A stretch of 64,000 nucleotides of DNA, from the NCBI RefSeq assembly GCF_013304825.1, contig NZ_JAAWUO010000004.1, forward strand, positions 1 to 64,000, written 5' to 3'. Every line of letters starts with the position of its first letter. The first letter of the stretch is position 1. This DNA is from Blautia schinkii. GTDB taxonomy: Bacteria > Bacillota > Clostridia > Lachnospirales > Lachnospiraceae. Positions 33,577 through 42,043 of the stretch are shown here, piece by piece. The position numbers were made by a program, and so were the translations under genes. The notes under the pieces are model-generated. The model had not been told where the DNA came from. It made no database searches and saw nothing but the letters and a program-made list of their open reading frames with translations.

Positions 33577-33842
33577 AAATCGCTCCTCCATTCAAAATTC
33601 ACGTCATCCAGCATCTGCTGAAAAACTGCGTATACAGCCTGAAGCTCCTCTTCATCCTCGACTATCTCATAACAAGCTTCAGTGCTTCCCGGAGCTGAAA
33701 TGTCCTTCAGAATATATGCGTCTGCTTCCTCATCCTGTGAATCGGACACCAAAAGATAAGTCACACCCGCAATGTTGGTCTGCTCCTCTACGTAAAACTC
33801 AGCAGTTGTGCCGTCGTCTGACTGAAATATTATTTTTTCCAT
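33573..33842 (-). CDS. DUF1292 protein (YrzB-like)
   Basis: An 89-residue acidic protein of the DUF1292 family, recognisable from IIFQSDDGTTAEFYVEEQTN, GVTYLLVSDS and DEEADAYILKDI. Function is not established; in B. subtilis the homologue yrzB lies in the same order after yrrK (ruvX) and yrzL. AAGGAAG precedes the ATG. The 3' end overlaps the start of the RNase J gene, so the two are likely to be translated together. Confidence 0.85.
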   Translation of the reverse strand: MEKIIFQSDDGTTAEFYVEEQTNIAGVTYLLVSDSQDEEADAYILKDISAPGSTEACYEIVEDEEELQAVYAVFQQMLDDVNFEWRSDF

Positions 33843-33910
33843 ATTTAATTCTTCCTTATCCGTTCTTGTCAGGCGGATATTATGATCCGCGTTCCTGTTT
33901 CGTTCGTGGT

Positions 33911-34366
33911 CTACTCTTCCGGGTTATCGTTCTCCCGCGCTTTTTTGTATGCTGCGGCATCCAGATATCCCTGCAAAATAAAGACTGCAGCTACCTGATC
34001 CAGATACTGTTTACGGTCTTCCTTATGCACGCCAGTCTCTTCCAGTGTACGGTCCGCTGCCATGGTAGTCAGTCTTTCATCCCACATAATAACAGGCAGG
34101 CCTGTACGTTTCTCCAGCATTTCCTTGAATTCCAGAGATTTCTCAGCCCGCTCTCCTACGGTATTGTTCATATTCTTCGGGTATCCCAGAACGATCTCTG
34201 TCACCTGATACTCCGAAATGATCTCTTCAATACGTGCCAGTGTACGGCGCAGCTTGTTCTCCTGCTTGCGCCATACTGTCTCCACGCCCTGTGCTGTCAG
34301 ACCAAGAGGATCGCTTACTGCAACTCCCACTGTCTTCGAGCCGTAATCCAGTCCCAGTACTCTCAT
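33911..34366 (-). CDS. ruvX: Holliday junction resolvase-like RuvX/YqgF
   Basis: A 151-residue RNase H-fold protein. [20 protein letters not shown] supplies the first catalytic aspartate, [11 protein letters not shown] and [10 protein letters not shown] the acidic residues, and [16 protein letters not shown] the terminal one. Homologues act in 16S rRNA 5' maturation and may resolve branched DNA. The start is one base after the ireB stop. Confidence 0.93.
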   Translation of the reverse strand: MRVLGLDYGSKTVGVAVSDPLGLTAQGVETVWRKQENKLRRTLARIEEIISEYQVTEIVLGYPKNMNNTVGERAEKSLEFKEMLEKRTGLPVIMWDERLTTMAADRTLEETGVHKEDRKQYLDQVAAVFILQGYLDAAAYKKARENDNPEE

Positions 34367-34367
34367 A

Positions 34368-34640
34368 TTACCGTTCCCAGGATTTATTCTTGATATACTC
34401 GGTAAGAAGTTCCTCTACCAGCTCATCACGCTCCACCTTCATGATCATGCTTCTCGCACCCTTGTGGCTGGTGATGTAGGTCGGGTCTCCGGACATAATA
34501 TATCCTACGATCTGATTTACCGGATTGTATCCCTTCTCATCCATTGCATTGTACACCAGGTCCAGGACTTCTTTTACCTGAAGTTCCTGATCCGGTTTTG
34601 TTCTGAAATACTGTGTATTTCCCAGATTATTCTCTGCCAT
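34368..34640 (-). CDS. ireB: IreB family regulatory phosphoprotein
   Basis: A 90-residue protein of the DUF965/IreB family. Characteristic segments are [40 protein letters not shown] and [18 protein letters not shown]. In Enterococcus, IreB is phosphorylated on N-terminal threonines by the PASTA kinase IreK and affects cephalosporin tolerance. The threonine near residue 9 here could be the equivalent site, but that is inference. It is the first gene of the ireB-ruvX-DUF1292-rnj-ylbF-mltG-like-trmR-U32 operon. Confidence 0.92.
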   Translation of the reverse strand: MAENNLGNTQYFRTKPDQELQVKEVLDLVYNAMDEKGYNPVNQIVGYIMSGDPTYITSHKGARSMIMKVERDELVEELLTEYIKNKSWER

Positions 34641-34673
34641 TATCTCTCACGTCCTTAAAATATATTCTTTTTT

Positions 34674-34702
34674 ATTTTAATATAAATTTACATAAATTAC
34701 AA
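34674..34702 (-). promoter_or_regulatory. Promoter of the ireB operon
   Basis: TTGTAA (34697..34702), 17 bases, TAAAAT (34674..34679) on the minus strand, 34 bases before the ireB start. Read-through from mtaB upstream is also possible. Confidence 0.6.
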
Positions 34703-34729
34703 TCTTAATTTTAAGCGAGCTCTCATTCT

Positions 34730-36058
34730 CTACTCCACAACTTTGCCTGTCATGATATGTTCTTCCAGAAATTCCTCCGCTCTCACTTTCACAATATCAT
34801 TCACACCGTAGCTTTCAGACTTTTTCACAGCTGTCCTGATATATTCCCGGCTATGTCCCAGATACCAGGTCTGGCCGTCTTTTTTGTACTCTTCCTCTAT
34901 AAGAACTTCCAGTATTTTTCCAAGCATGGATTTCTCGTAATCGCTTGCATGTCTGTGATGCATGGCGATCATTTTTTCACTGCGAAGAGCTTTTTCGGCC
35001 TCTGTCAGCTGTCCATCCATGGCAGCTGCTTTTGTTCCCTGTCTTCTGGAATACTTGAAAATATGTGTCTCATAGAAACGGATACTGTCCACAAAATCAT
35101 AGGACTTCTGAAATTCCTCTTCTGATTCCTTCGGAAAACCAACGATCACATCTGTAGTCAATGCCGGATTTCCGTAAACTTCCCTTAAAAGCTCACAGCG
35201 TTCCCTGTATTCGCCACTTCTGTATCTGCGGTTCATTCTCTCAAGGGTTTCATCGCAGCCACTTTGAAGGGAAAGATGAAAATGCGGGCAAACCTTCGGA
35301 AGTGCAGCAATCCCTTCTGCAAATTCTCTGGTAACGATTCCAGGCTCCAGGGAACCAAGACGGATTCTTTTGATTCCTTCAATCTCATGAACTGCACGGA
35401 TCAGCGAAAGCAACGTCTCTTTCTTCTCCTCCGGGAAGTCCACTCCATAGGAGCTTAAGTGGATTCCTGTAAGAACTATCTCCTTATATCCTTTTTGGGA
35501 AAGTGCACGGACTTCTTTCAGCACACTTTCAATATTGCGGCTTCTCACACGGCCTCTTGCATAAGGAATGATGCAGTAGGTACAGAACTGGTTGCATCCG
35601 TCCTGAACCTTAATGTACGCTCTTACATGCTCCGCTGTATGATCAATGGAAAGATCCTCGTATTCTTTTGTCTGATTGATCTTGATCACGTGAGAGTCGT
35701 GGCCCGGTTTGTTCTCGGCATATTCTGCCAGTGCATCCACGATATTTCCTTTCCGGTTATTGCCAAGCACAAGATCAATAGCCTCATCCTTTTCCAGCTT
35801 GTCTCCACCTGTCTGTACATAGCAGCCTGTTGCCACAACAATGGCCTCCGGATTCATTTTTTTTGCTTTGTGGAGCATCTGCCTTGATTTTCTGTCTGCA
35901 ATATTGGTGACAGTACAGGTATTGATCACATAAATATCCGCTCCCGGTTCAAAAGGTACGATTTCATAGCCTGCCTCCTCCAGGAGCTGCTGCATAGCTT
36001 CAATTTCATAAGCATTGACTTTGCAGCCAAGATTGTGTAATGCAACTTTATTTCCCAT
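34730..36058 (-). CDS. mtaB: tRNA t6A37 methylthiotransferase MtaB
   Basis: A 442-residue radical-SAM enzyme that converts t6A37 of tRNAs reading ANN codons to ms2t6A. The N-terminal UPF0004 domain has LHNLGCKVNAYEIEAM, YVINTCTVTNIADRKSRQ and VVATGCYVQ, whose cysteines bind the auxiliary cluster. The radical-SAM motif is DGCNQFCTYCIIPYARGRVRS, with CxxxCxxC at about residues 155-162, and a TRAM-like domain closes the protein. The GCKVN form identifies MtaB rather than MiaB. GAGGAAAC precedes the ATG. It fits the theme of tRNA modification in this region. Confidence 0.93.
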   Translation of the reverse strand: MGNKVALHNLGCKVNAYEIEAMQQLLEEAGYEIVPFEPGADIYVINTCTVTNIADRKSRQMLHKAKKMNPEAIVVATGCYVQTGGDKLEKDEAIDLVLGNNRKGNIVDALAEYAENKPGHDSHVIKINQTKEYEDLSIDHTAEHVRAYIKVQDGCNQFCTYCIIPYARGRVRSRNIESVLKEVRALSQKGYKEIVLTGIHLSSYGVDFPEEKKETLLSLIRAVHEIEGIKRIRLGSLEPGIVTREFAEGIAALPKVCPHFHLSLQSGCDETLERMNRRYRSGEYRERCELLREVYGNPALTTDVIVGFPKESEEEFQKSYDFVDSIRFYETHIFKYSRRQGTKAAAMDGQLTEAEKALRSEKMIAMHHRHASDYEKSMLGKILEVLIEEEYKKDGQTWYLGHSREYIRTAVKKSESYGVNDIVKVRAEEFLEEHIMTGKVVE

Positions 36059-36118
36059 GTTTCCTCACTTTTTTTACATTTTAACTAATTATTGAAACAA
36101 TTTTTATCTCTTTTTACC

Positions 36119-36147
36119 TTGACTTTTCTGGGGCCGACAGGTAAGAT
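36119..36147 (+). promoter_or_regulatory. Promoter of the HPr-like gene
   Basis: TTGACT (36119..36124), 17 bases, TAAGAT (36142..36147), 41 bases before the start codon. Confidence 0.75.
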
Positions 36148-36188
36148 GAAAGCTGTAAAACAAAAATCTATCAAGGGAGGTTATTATA

Positions 36189-36425
36189 ATGAAAACAGCT
36201 AAAATCTCACTGAACTCCATCGATAAGGTGAAGGCATTCGTAAACGAGATCAGCAAATTCGACTGCGATTTTGATTTAGTGTCCGGAAGATATGTGATCG
36301 ATGCAAAATCCATCATGGGTATCTTCAGCCTGGATCTCTCCAAGCCAATCGACCTCAACATCCACGCAGACGGCGCTGCTCTGGATAACGTAATGCAGAT
36401 TATTTCCAAATATACAATCGACTAA
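36189..36425 (+). CDS. HPr-like protein lacking the PTS histidine
   Basis: A 78-residue protein of HPr fold. Aligning by eye with B. subtilis HPr, the GIHARPA loop that carries phospho-accepting His15 becomes SIDKVKA, with Asp12 in place of His. The regulatory serine segment KSIMGVMSL is kept as KSIMGIFSL (Ser41). It cannot act as a PTS phosphocarrier. Like Crh, it could still be phosphorylated on serine by HPr kinase and act with CcpA; that is inference. It is monocistronic, with GGGAGG before the ATG, its own promoter and a strong terminator. Confidence 0.85.
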   Translation: MKTAKISLNSIDKVKAFVNEISKFDCDFDLVSGRYVIDAKSIMGIFSLDLSKPIDLNIHADGAALDNVMQIISKYTID

Positions 36426-36442
36426 TCCATGATGTATATTTG

Positions 36443-36478
36443 AGAGGAACTGTATGGAACATGCAGTTCCTCTTTTTT
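36443..36478 (+). terminator. Terminator of the HPr-like gene
   Basis: AGAGGAACTG (36443..36452) and CAGTTCCTCT (36464..36473) form a perfect 10-bp stem followed by a T run. Confidence 0.92.
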
Positions 36479-36507
36479 CATGTGATAAACTATATGGATG
36501 AATGGGT

Positions 36508-36549
36508 CGCACACCGGAATTTCCCTTTTTTCCGGTATGCGGCTTTTTT
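36508..36549 (+). terminator. Second tandem plus-strand terminator
   Basis: CGCACACCGGAA (36508..36519) and TTCCGGTATGCG (36530..36541) pair with one mismatch and are followed by six T residues. It may catch read-through toward thiI from the opposite strand. Confidence 0.75.
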
Positions 36550-36611
36550 ATATTGCAGTTAAGCCTCATCCATTTCATGAAACCTGTTTACCGGGGTTCC
36601 TTTTCTCTCAT

Positions 36612-37793
36612 TTACCGGATCTCAATAATTTCAGTTGTGTTCAGTGCAGTCTCCATCAGCTCATCAATCTTCTCAGAGAGTTTCTGCTCAGAACGGCGGA
36701 TCACTTTGAGATTGGGCTTCGTTACCGGATGCTTGGCAACAAAAATAGTACAGCAGTCCTCAAACGGCTGTATGGATGTCTCAAAAGTATCGATCTTTCT
36801 GGAAATGCGGACGATCTCCTCTTTGTCAAAGCCGATCACCGGACGGTATACAGGCAGTGTGCAGACTTCATTTGTGGAAGCAAGGCTCTGTAATGTCTGG
36901 CTTGCAACCTGTCCAATGCTCTCACCTGTGATCAGGCCAAGACAGCGGTCTTTTTTCGCAAAGTGCTCAGCAATACGCATCATGTATCTTCTCATAATGA
37001 TAGTAAGCTCATCATGCGGGCACTGATCATAAATATAAAGCTGGATATCTGTAAAATTAACAACATGAAGGCGAATCGGTCCACTGTATTTTGCTACCAG
37101 ACGGGCAAGATCCACAACTTTCTGTTTGGCACGTTCGCTTGTGTAAGGCGGTGCATGGAAATATACCGCATCGATCTTAACTCCACGTTTTGCGATCATA
37201 TAACCGGCAACCGGACTGTCTATTCCGCCGGAAAGAAGCAACATGGCTTTTCCGTTGGTTCCGATGGGCATTCCGCCTGCTCCCGGGATTGTCTGGGAAT
37301 ATACATAGATTTTGTCACGGATCTCAACAGAAAGATCCAGTTCCGGATGATGAACATCCACACTTGCCTCAGGAAAAGCATCCAGAATACGTCCACCCAG
37401 CTCTGCGCTGACTTCCATAGAGCTGATCGGATAAGACTTCTTTGCACGGCGTGTCCATACCTTGAAGCTTCCGTTAAAGTCCGGATGCCACTGCTTCATA
37501 TATCCAACCACATCTTCTGCAAGCTTCTCAAATCCCTGTTCCTCATAAATCATAACCGGACAGATACCAACAATACCAAATACATGCTGCAGTGCATCCA
37601 CAGCCTCATCATAATCATAATTTTCCGGACAGAATACATAGACTCTTCCCTGCTCTTTTTTTACCTCAAACTCGCCCTCAATCTTGGAGAGTGCGATCTC
37701 CATCTGATGTACGAGAGCATCTTCAAAACGGTAGCGGTTTTTTCCCTTAAGGGCAATCTCCGCATATTTGATCAGAAATGCGTGTACTAACAT
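36612..37793 (-). CDS. thiI: tRNA 4-thiouridine synthetase ThiI
   Basis: A 393-residue enzyme that adenylates U8 of tRNA and inserts sulfur; homologues also supply sulfur for the thiamine thiazole. After the N-terminal ferredoxin-like and THUMP domains (to about 165), the PP-loop motif AMLLLSGGIDSPVAGYM starts the ATP-pyrophosphatase domain. The C-terminal rhodanese domain of E. coli ThiI is absent, as usual in Firmicutes. The gene for a cysteine desulfurase lies immediately upstream, the expected sulfur donor for this short form. GGAA precedes the ATG with the coding region 20 bases after that gene. Confidence 0.94.
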   Translation of the reverse strand: MLVHAFLIKYAEIALKGKNRYRFEDALVHQMEIALSKIEGEFEVKKEQGRVYVFCPENYDYDEAVDALQHVFGIVGICPVMIYEEQGFEKLAEDVVGYMKQWHPDFNGSFKVWTRRAKKSYPISSMEVSAELGGRILDAFPEASVDVHHPELDLSVEIRDKIYVYSQTIPGAGGMPIGTNGKAMLLLSGGIDSPVAGYMIAKRGVKIDAVYFHAPPYTSERAKQKVVDLARLVAKYSGPIRLHVVNFTDIQLYIYDQCPHDELTIIMRRYMMRIAEHFAKKDRCLGLITGESIGQVASQTLQSLASTNEVCTLPVYRPVIGFDKEEIVRISRKIDTFETSIQPFEDCCTIFVAKHPVTKPNLKVIRRSEQKLSEKIDELMETALNTTEIIEIR

Positions 37794-37813
37794 AAAAATT
37801 CCTTTCCTGTATA

Positions 37814-38968
37814 TTATCTGCGTGCATATTTGCGCAACATTGGAATCGATTTCTTCAGGGTATCGATGCAGTAATCCACTTCCTCAAAAGTATTCTCCTC
37901 ACAGAAGCTGATACGGACAGTGCTCTCCACATCAGCTCTTGATAATCCCATTGCTGTCAAAGTCGCACTTGGTTTTCTCTTATGGCTGGAGCATGCACTT
38001 CCTGCGGAAATATATACTCCGAATTCTTCCAGTGTATGAAGCAGAACTTCGCTCCGGACTCCGTGGAAGGTAACGCTCATAATGTGCGGTGCCCCCTCAT
38101 TTAACGGCATTCCGTTGACAGTAACGTCTCCAAGTTCTCTTAAGCCCTCTGCCATCCGCTGTTTCAGGTCATAGAGGTGCTGTATTTTTTTGTCAAAATC
38201 TGTGTAAACCATCTCAGCTGCCACACCAAGACCTGCAATTCCCGGTACATTGTCTGTTCCGGAACGCATACCGTTCTGTTGCCCACCACCAAGGATCTGA
38301 GGCTGTACTCTTACTTTCTCATTGATGTAAAGAAATCCCACACCTTTCGGGCCGTGGATCTTGTGGCTGCTCACAGAAAGAAGGTCTATTCCCAGTTTCT
38401 TCGGATAGATACGGTACTTACCAAATGCCTGGATCGCATCTACATGAAAAAGTGCTTTCGGACTTTTCTTATGAACCAGTTTTCCAATCTCGTCGATCGG
38501 CATCACCGCACCAACTTCATTGTTTACATACATAACAGACACAAGGATCGTATCCGAACGCAAAGCTGCATCCAATGCATCCAGCTTTACAACTCCCCGC
38601 TCGTCAACAGGTAGAATTGTCACCTCATAGCCCTGCTCCTTCAGATAAGCAAAAGGCTGGGCCACCGCTGCATGCTCTACTGCTGTTGTGATGATATGGT
38701 TTCCCATACGCTTATTGGCTTCCACACCGCCAATGATGGCAAGGTTATCCGATTCTGTTCCACCGGAGGTAAAAAGAATCTCTTTTTCATTCACTTTCAG
38801 TAATTTTGCAAGGGTCTGGGCACTTCTGCGGACATAATTCTCCGCTTCCATTCCCTTTTTATGCATGGCAGAAGGGTTTCCAAAATCTTCTGTCATGGTT
38901 TTGCAGACAATATCCTTTACTTCATCGAAGCATCTCGTTGTCGCGGAATTGTCAAAATATGCTTCCAT
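37814..38968 (-). CDS. Cysteine desulfurase (NifS/IscS type)
   Basis: A 384-residue PLP enzyme that takes sulfur from cysteine as a protein persulfide. AYFDNSATTRCFDEV at the N-terminus, TSGGTESDNLAIIGG, VDAIQAFGK, the PLP lysine in SVSSHKIHGPKGVGFLY and the catalytic cysteine in SAGSACSSHKRKPS are all in place. It lies three bases after rsmE and directly before thiI, matching the nifZ-thiI pairing of B. subtilis. It is likely dedicated to tRNA thiolation, though it may also serve other sulfur pathways. Confidence 0.93.
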   Translation of the reverse strand: MEAYFDNSATTRCFDEVKDIVCKTMTEDFGNPSAMHKKGMEAENYVRRSAQTLAKLLKVNEKEILFTSGGTESDNLAIIGGVEANKRMGNHIITTAVEHAAVAQPFAYLKEQGYEVTILPVDERGVVKLDALDAALRSDTILVSVMYVNNEVGAVMPIDEIGKLVHKKSPKALFHVDAIQAFGKYRIYPKKLGIDLLSVSSHKIHGPKGVGFLYINEKVRVQPQILGGGQQNGMRSGTDNVPGIAGLGVAAEMVYTDFDKKIQHLYDLKQRMAEGLRELGDVTVNGMPLNEGAPHIMSVTFHGVRSEVLLHTLEEFGVYISAGSACSSHKRKPSATLTAMGLSRADVESTVRISFCEENTFEEVDYCIDTLKKSIPMLRKYARR

Positions 38969-38971
38969 AAT

Positions 38972-39715
38972 CTATTCATCCTCCAGTTGAAACATCAGAA
39001 CAGAAAGTACTGCGAGTCCCGCGGTTTCCGTCCGTAAGATTCGGTGTCCCAGGGTGATAGGTTTCGCACCCGCTTCCATGGCATCTGCCACTTCCTGCTC
39101 TTCAAAACCACCCTCAGGGCCGATAAAGACACCTATGCTTTTTCCCGGTTCGATCGACCGGATCAGCTCCTTTGTCTCTTTCATTCCTTTTGCAAGCTCA
39201 TAAGGGATCAGCAGAACGTCCAGTTCTTTTGCATAGGCAAGGGCCTCTTTAAAAGTCATCACTGAACGGACTTCCGGTACCAACATACGCTTGGACTGTT
39301 TTGCCGCACTCTCTGCGATCTGCTGCCAGCGTGACACTTTTTTCTCTGCTTTCTTATTATCCAGTTTTACCACACAACGTCTGGTTGAAACCGGAACTAC
39401 GGAATATGCTCCAAGCTCTACTGCCTTCTGGATGATCAGCTCCATCTTGTCTGCTTTCGGCAGGCCCTGAAACAGATAAATGCGATTTTTCAGCTCATAA
39501 TCCGGCTCCTGAACATATAAAATATGAAGAAGTACCTCATCCTCTTCCGTACTTTCAATCACACAGTGGTACTCTTTTTCTTTATCGCTGATCCAGAGCT
39601 CCTCACCTTTTTTCATACGAAGCACATTCGCGATATGATTGACGTCATTTCCTGTGATGTGGATCTCATGTCTGTCCCTGTCGATCTGATGCGGTTCCAC
39701 AAAAAATCGCTGCAT
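38972..39715 (-). CDS. rsmE: 16S rRNA m3U1498 methyltransferase RsmE
   Basis: A 247-residue SPOUT-class enzyme methylating N3 of U1498 in 16S rRNA. The start MQRFFVEPHQIDRDRHEIHI is typical of the PUA-like N-terminal domain. LFQGLPKADKMELIIQKAVE and IGVFIGPEGGFEEQEVADA, then LGHRILRTETAGLAVLSVL, form the knotted SAM-binding region. It begins 4 bases after prmA, the usual order behind dnaJ in Firmicutes. Confidence 0.95.
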   Translation of the reverse strand: MQRFFVEPHQIDRDRHEIHITGNDVNHIANVLRMKKGEELWISDKEKEYHCVIESTEEDEVLLHILYVQEPDYELKNRIYLFQGLPKADKMELIIQKAVELGAYSVVPVSTRRCVVKLDNKKAEKKVSRWQQIAESAAKQSKRMLVPEVRSVMTFKEALAYAKELDVLLIPYELAKGMKETKELIRSIEPGKSIGVFIGPEGGFEEQEVADAMEAGAKPITLGHRILRTETAGLAVLSVLMFQLEDE

Positions 39716-39719
39716 GAGA

Positions 39720-40673
39720 TCAGTCCTTTCTTGCTGTCACAGATACCCACTCGCCCTGATGAGTCACCTCAACAAGAGTCAGTCCGGCGTCTTTTACAGC
39801 CTGCACTACAACATCCTCCTTTATATCCAGGATGCCGGATGTAATGTAGTAAGCGCCTTTTTTCATCTGTGCAACGATAACCGGTGTCAGAGGAACCAGA
39901 ACATCTGCAAGAATGTTTGCAGTTACAATGTCATATTTCTCATATCCGACCTGATCCTGCACCTCTTTGTCATCAATGATATTTCCGATCATCATGTCAA
40001 AAGACTTCTCTTCAATCTGATTTGCTTCTTTATTCTCGGATACCGCCGGAACTGCACATGGATCAAGATCTGTTCCTACCACATGGCCTGCGCCAAGCTT
40101 TAATGCTACGATTCCAAGGATTCCACTTCCGGTTCCCACATCCAGGATCTCCATGCCTGGCTTCACAAATTTCTTCAGCTGACGGATCACAAGCTGTGTG
40201 GTCTCATGCATTCCTGTACCAAAAGCTGTTCCCGGATCAATGTGGAGGATCATCTTGTCCTTATCTTCTGCCTTCACTTCTTCCCAGGACGGCACGATCA
40301 GAATGTCGTCTACATAGAACTGATGGAAATACTGTTTCCAGTTATTGATCCAGTCCTTGTCCTCTGTCTGGGATTCTGTGATCGTAGCTTCTCCGATGTC
40401 AACAAAACTTCTTAAGTCTTCCAGTGCAGCTTTTACATCCTTCAGGATGGCTTCTGTATCTGCATCTTCCTCAAGATAAAAGTTCAGATATGCAATACCA
40501 TCATCTGCCGGGCCTTCAGGCATGATATCCACAAACATCTGCGCCTTGTCCTCATCGGTCAGTGGCTGCTTATCCTGGATCTCCACACCTTCAATTCCCA
40601 CCTCGGCAAGTGTACAGATCACAATATCTTCTGCCTCTGTTTTTGTTTTCAGTGTAAAACGGTTCCATTTCAT
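39720..40673 (-). CDS. prmA: Ribosomal protein L11 methyltransferase
   Basis: A 317-residue SAM-dependent enzyme that trimethylates ribosomal protein L11. The N-terminal recognition domain begins MKWNRFTLKTKTEAEDIV. The catalytic domain has DPGTAFGTGMHETTQL, the SAM loop ILDVGTGSGILGIVALKLG, GTDLDPCAVPAVSENKE and the NILADVLVPL motif that replaces NPPY. AAGGAG precedes the ATG at 40673. It heads the prmA-rsmE-desulfurase-thiI group; a terminator after dnaJ separates it from the heat-shock operon. Confidence 0.95.
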   Translation of the reverse strand: MKWNRFTLKTKTEAEDIVICTLAEVGIEGVEIQDKQPLTDEDKAQMFVDIMPEGPADDGIAYLNFYLEEDADTEAILKDVKAALEDLRSFVDIGEATITESQTEDKDWINNWKQYFHQFYVDDILIVPSWEEVKAEDKDKMILHIDPGTAFGTGMHETTQLVIRQLKKFVKPGMEILDVGTGSGILGIVALKLGAGHVVGTDLDPCAVPAVSENKEANQIEEKSFDMMIGNIIDDKEVQDQVGYEKYDIVTANILADVLVPLTPVIVAQMKKGAYYITSGILDIKEDVVVQAVKDAGLTLVEVTHQGEWVSVTARKD

Positions 40674-40784
40674 ATTTCTATATCTCCTTATGCTGTATAC
40701 ACATTTACGGATTTTCGTTCCTGTCTGTTGCCTGTTTTCTTTTCCCCAAAAACGGGCACTTCTTTTAATATACACGAATACAGT

Positions 40785-40818
40785 AAAAAAAGAAAGAGGC
40801 ATTTTTCGCCTCTTTCCT
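40785..40818 (-). terminator. Terminator after dnaJ
   Basis: GAAAGAGGC and GCCTCTTTC (40810..40818 and 40793..40801) form the stem, followed on the minus strand by a T tract. It closes the hrcA-grpE-dnaK-dnaJ operon. Confidence 0.9.
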
Positions 40819-40831
40819 GTTTTTGCTTCAT

Positions 40832-42022
40832 TTATTCCTCAAACATTTCCTTGACTTTCTCGCGGAAACCTTTTTTCTTCTTTTCCGTTTTTTCTGAAGT
40901 CTCGGCTGTACTGTCCTCTGCCGGACGGTTGCCGCATGCCGCGTCAAAAGCTGCCAGAGCTTTCTTTGCATCCTCATTTAAGTTGGTCGGGGTCTGGACT
41001 ACCAGTGTTACATAATGGTCGCCACGAACGTTCTTGTTGCGTAATGACGGAACACCTTTTCCTTTCAGACGGATTCTTGTATCTGTCTGTGTTCCCGGCT
41101 TCACCTCATAAGTCACCTCGCCGTCAACGGTATTAATACGCATCTCACCGCCAAGTGCAGCCTGAGCAAATGTGATCGGAGCTGTTGAAAAGATATTCAT
41201 ATCCTGTCTCTGGAAGATCGGATGACGGGCTACATTTACCTCAACCAGCAGATCTCCTCTTGGTCCACCGTTAGTTCCCGGCTCACCTTTATCACGGATA
41301 CGGATACACTGACCATTATCAATACCTGCTGGTACAGATACCTGGATCTTCTTTCTGGAAGATGTATATCCGGTTCCACGGCAGGCACTGCATTTTTCTT
41401 TGATCACTTTACCGGTTCCGTTACAGTCCGGACAGGTCTGGACATTACGTACCATACCGAACATGGACTGCTGGGTGTAAACAATCTGTCCCTGACCTTT
41501 ACATTTCGGACAGGTGACCGGTGATGTTCCAGGTTTCGCTCCGGTTCCGTGACATGTGGTACATTCATCCTTCAGAACGATCTCCAGCTCTTTCTCGCAT
41601 CCGAAAACCGCTTCCTCAAAAGTAATATTCACACGTGCACGAAGGTTTGCCCCCTTCATCGGTCCGTTATTTGCCCGTCTGGTTCTGCCTCCGCCGCCGA
41701 AAAGGTCTCCGAAGATATCTCCGAAGATGTCTCCCATATCTGCGCCGTTAAAGTCGAATCCGCCAAAGCCGCCGGCACCGCCTCCGCCGCCGTTTTCGAA
41801 TGCTGCATGGCCAAACTGGTCATACTGTCTTCTCTTGTCGGCATCACTTAAAACGGAGTAAGCCTCTGTCGCCTCTTTGAACTTCGCCTCAGCCTCTTTA
41901 TCACCCGGATTTACATCCGGGTGATATTTTTTGGCCAGCTTACGATATGCTTTTTTTAATGTTGCGTCATCGGCGTTTTTATCCACACCTAAGACTTCAT
42001 AATAATCTCTTTTATCAGCCAT
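40832..42022 (-). CDS. dnaJ: Chaperone protein DnaJ
   Basis: A 396-residue type I J-protein that delivers clients to DnaK and stimulates its ATPase. The J domain has [12 protein letters not shown] with the HPD triad, a Gly/Phe-rich region follows ([20 protein letters not shown]), and the zinc-finger domain carries four CxxCxGxG repeats ([32 protein letters not shown]). The C-terminal domain is complete and ends with a lysine/glutamate-rich tail. Position after dnaK with a gap of 21 bases is standard. Confidence 0.97.
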   Translation of the reverse strand: MADKRDYYEVLGVDKNADDATLKKAYRKLAKKYHPDVNPGDKEAEAKFKEATEAYSVLSDADKRRQYDQFGHAAFENGGGGGAGGFGGFDFNGADMGDIFGDIFGDLFGGGGRTRRANNGPMKGANLRARVNITFEEAVFGCEKELEIVLKDECTTCHGTGAKPGTSPVTCPKCKGQGQIVYTQQSMFGMVRNVQTCPDCNGTGKVIKEKCSACRGTGYTSSRKKIQVSVPAGIDNGQCIRIRDKGEPGTNGGPRGDLLVEVNVARHPIFQRQDMNIFSTAPITFAQAALGGEMRINTVDGEVTYEVKPGTQTDTRIRLKGKGVPSLRNKNVRGDHYVTLVVQTPTNLNEDAKKALAAFDAACGNRPAEDSTAETSEKTEKKKKGFREKVKEMFEE

Positions 42023-42043
42023 TGTAATTATTTCCTACTTGTC

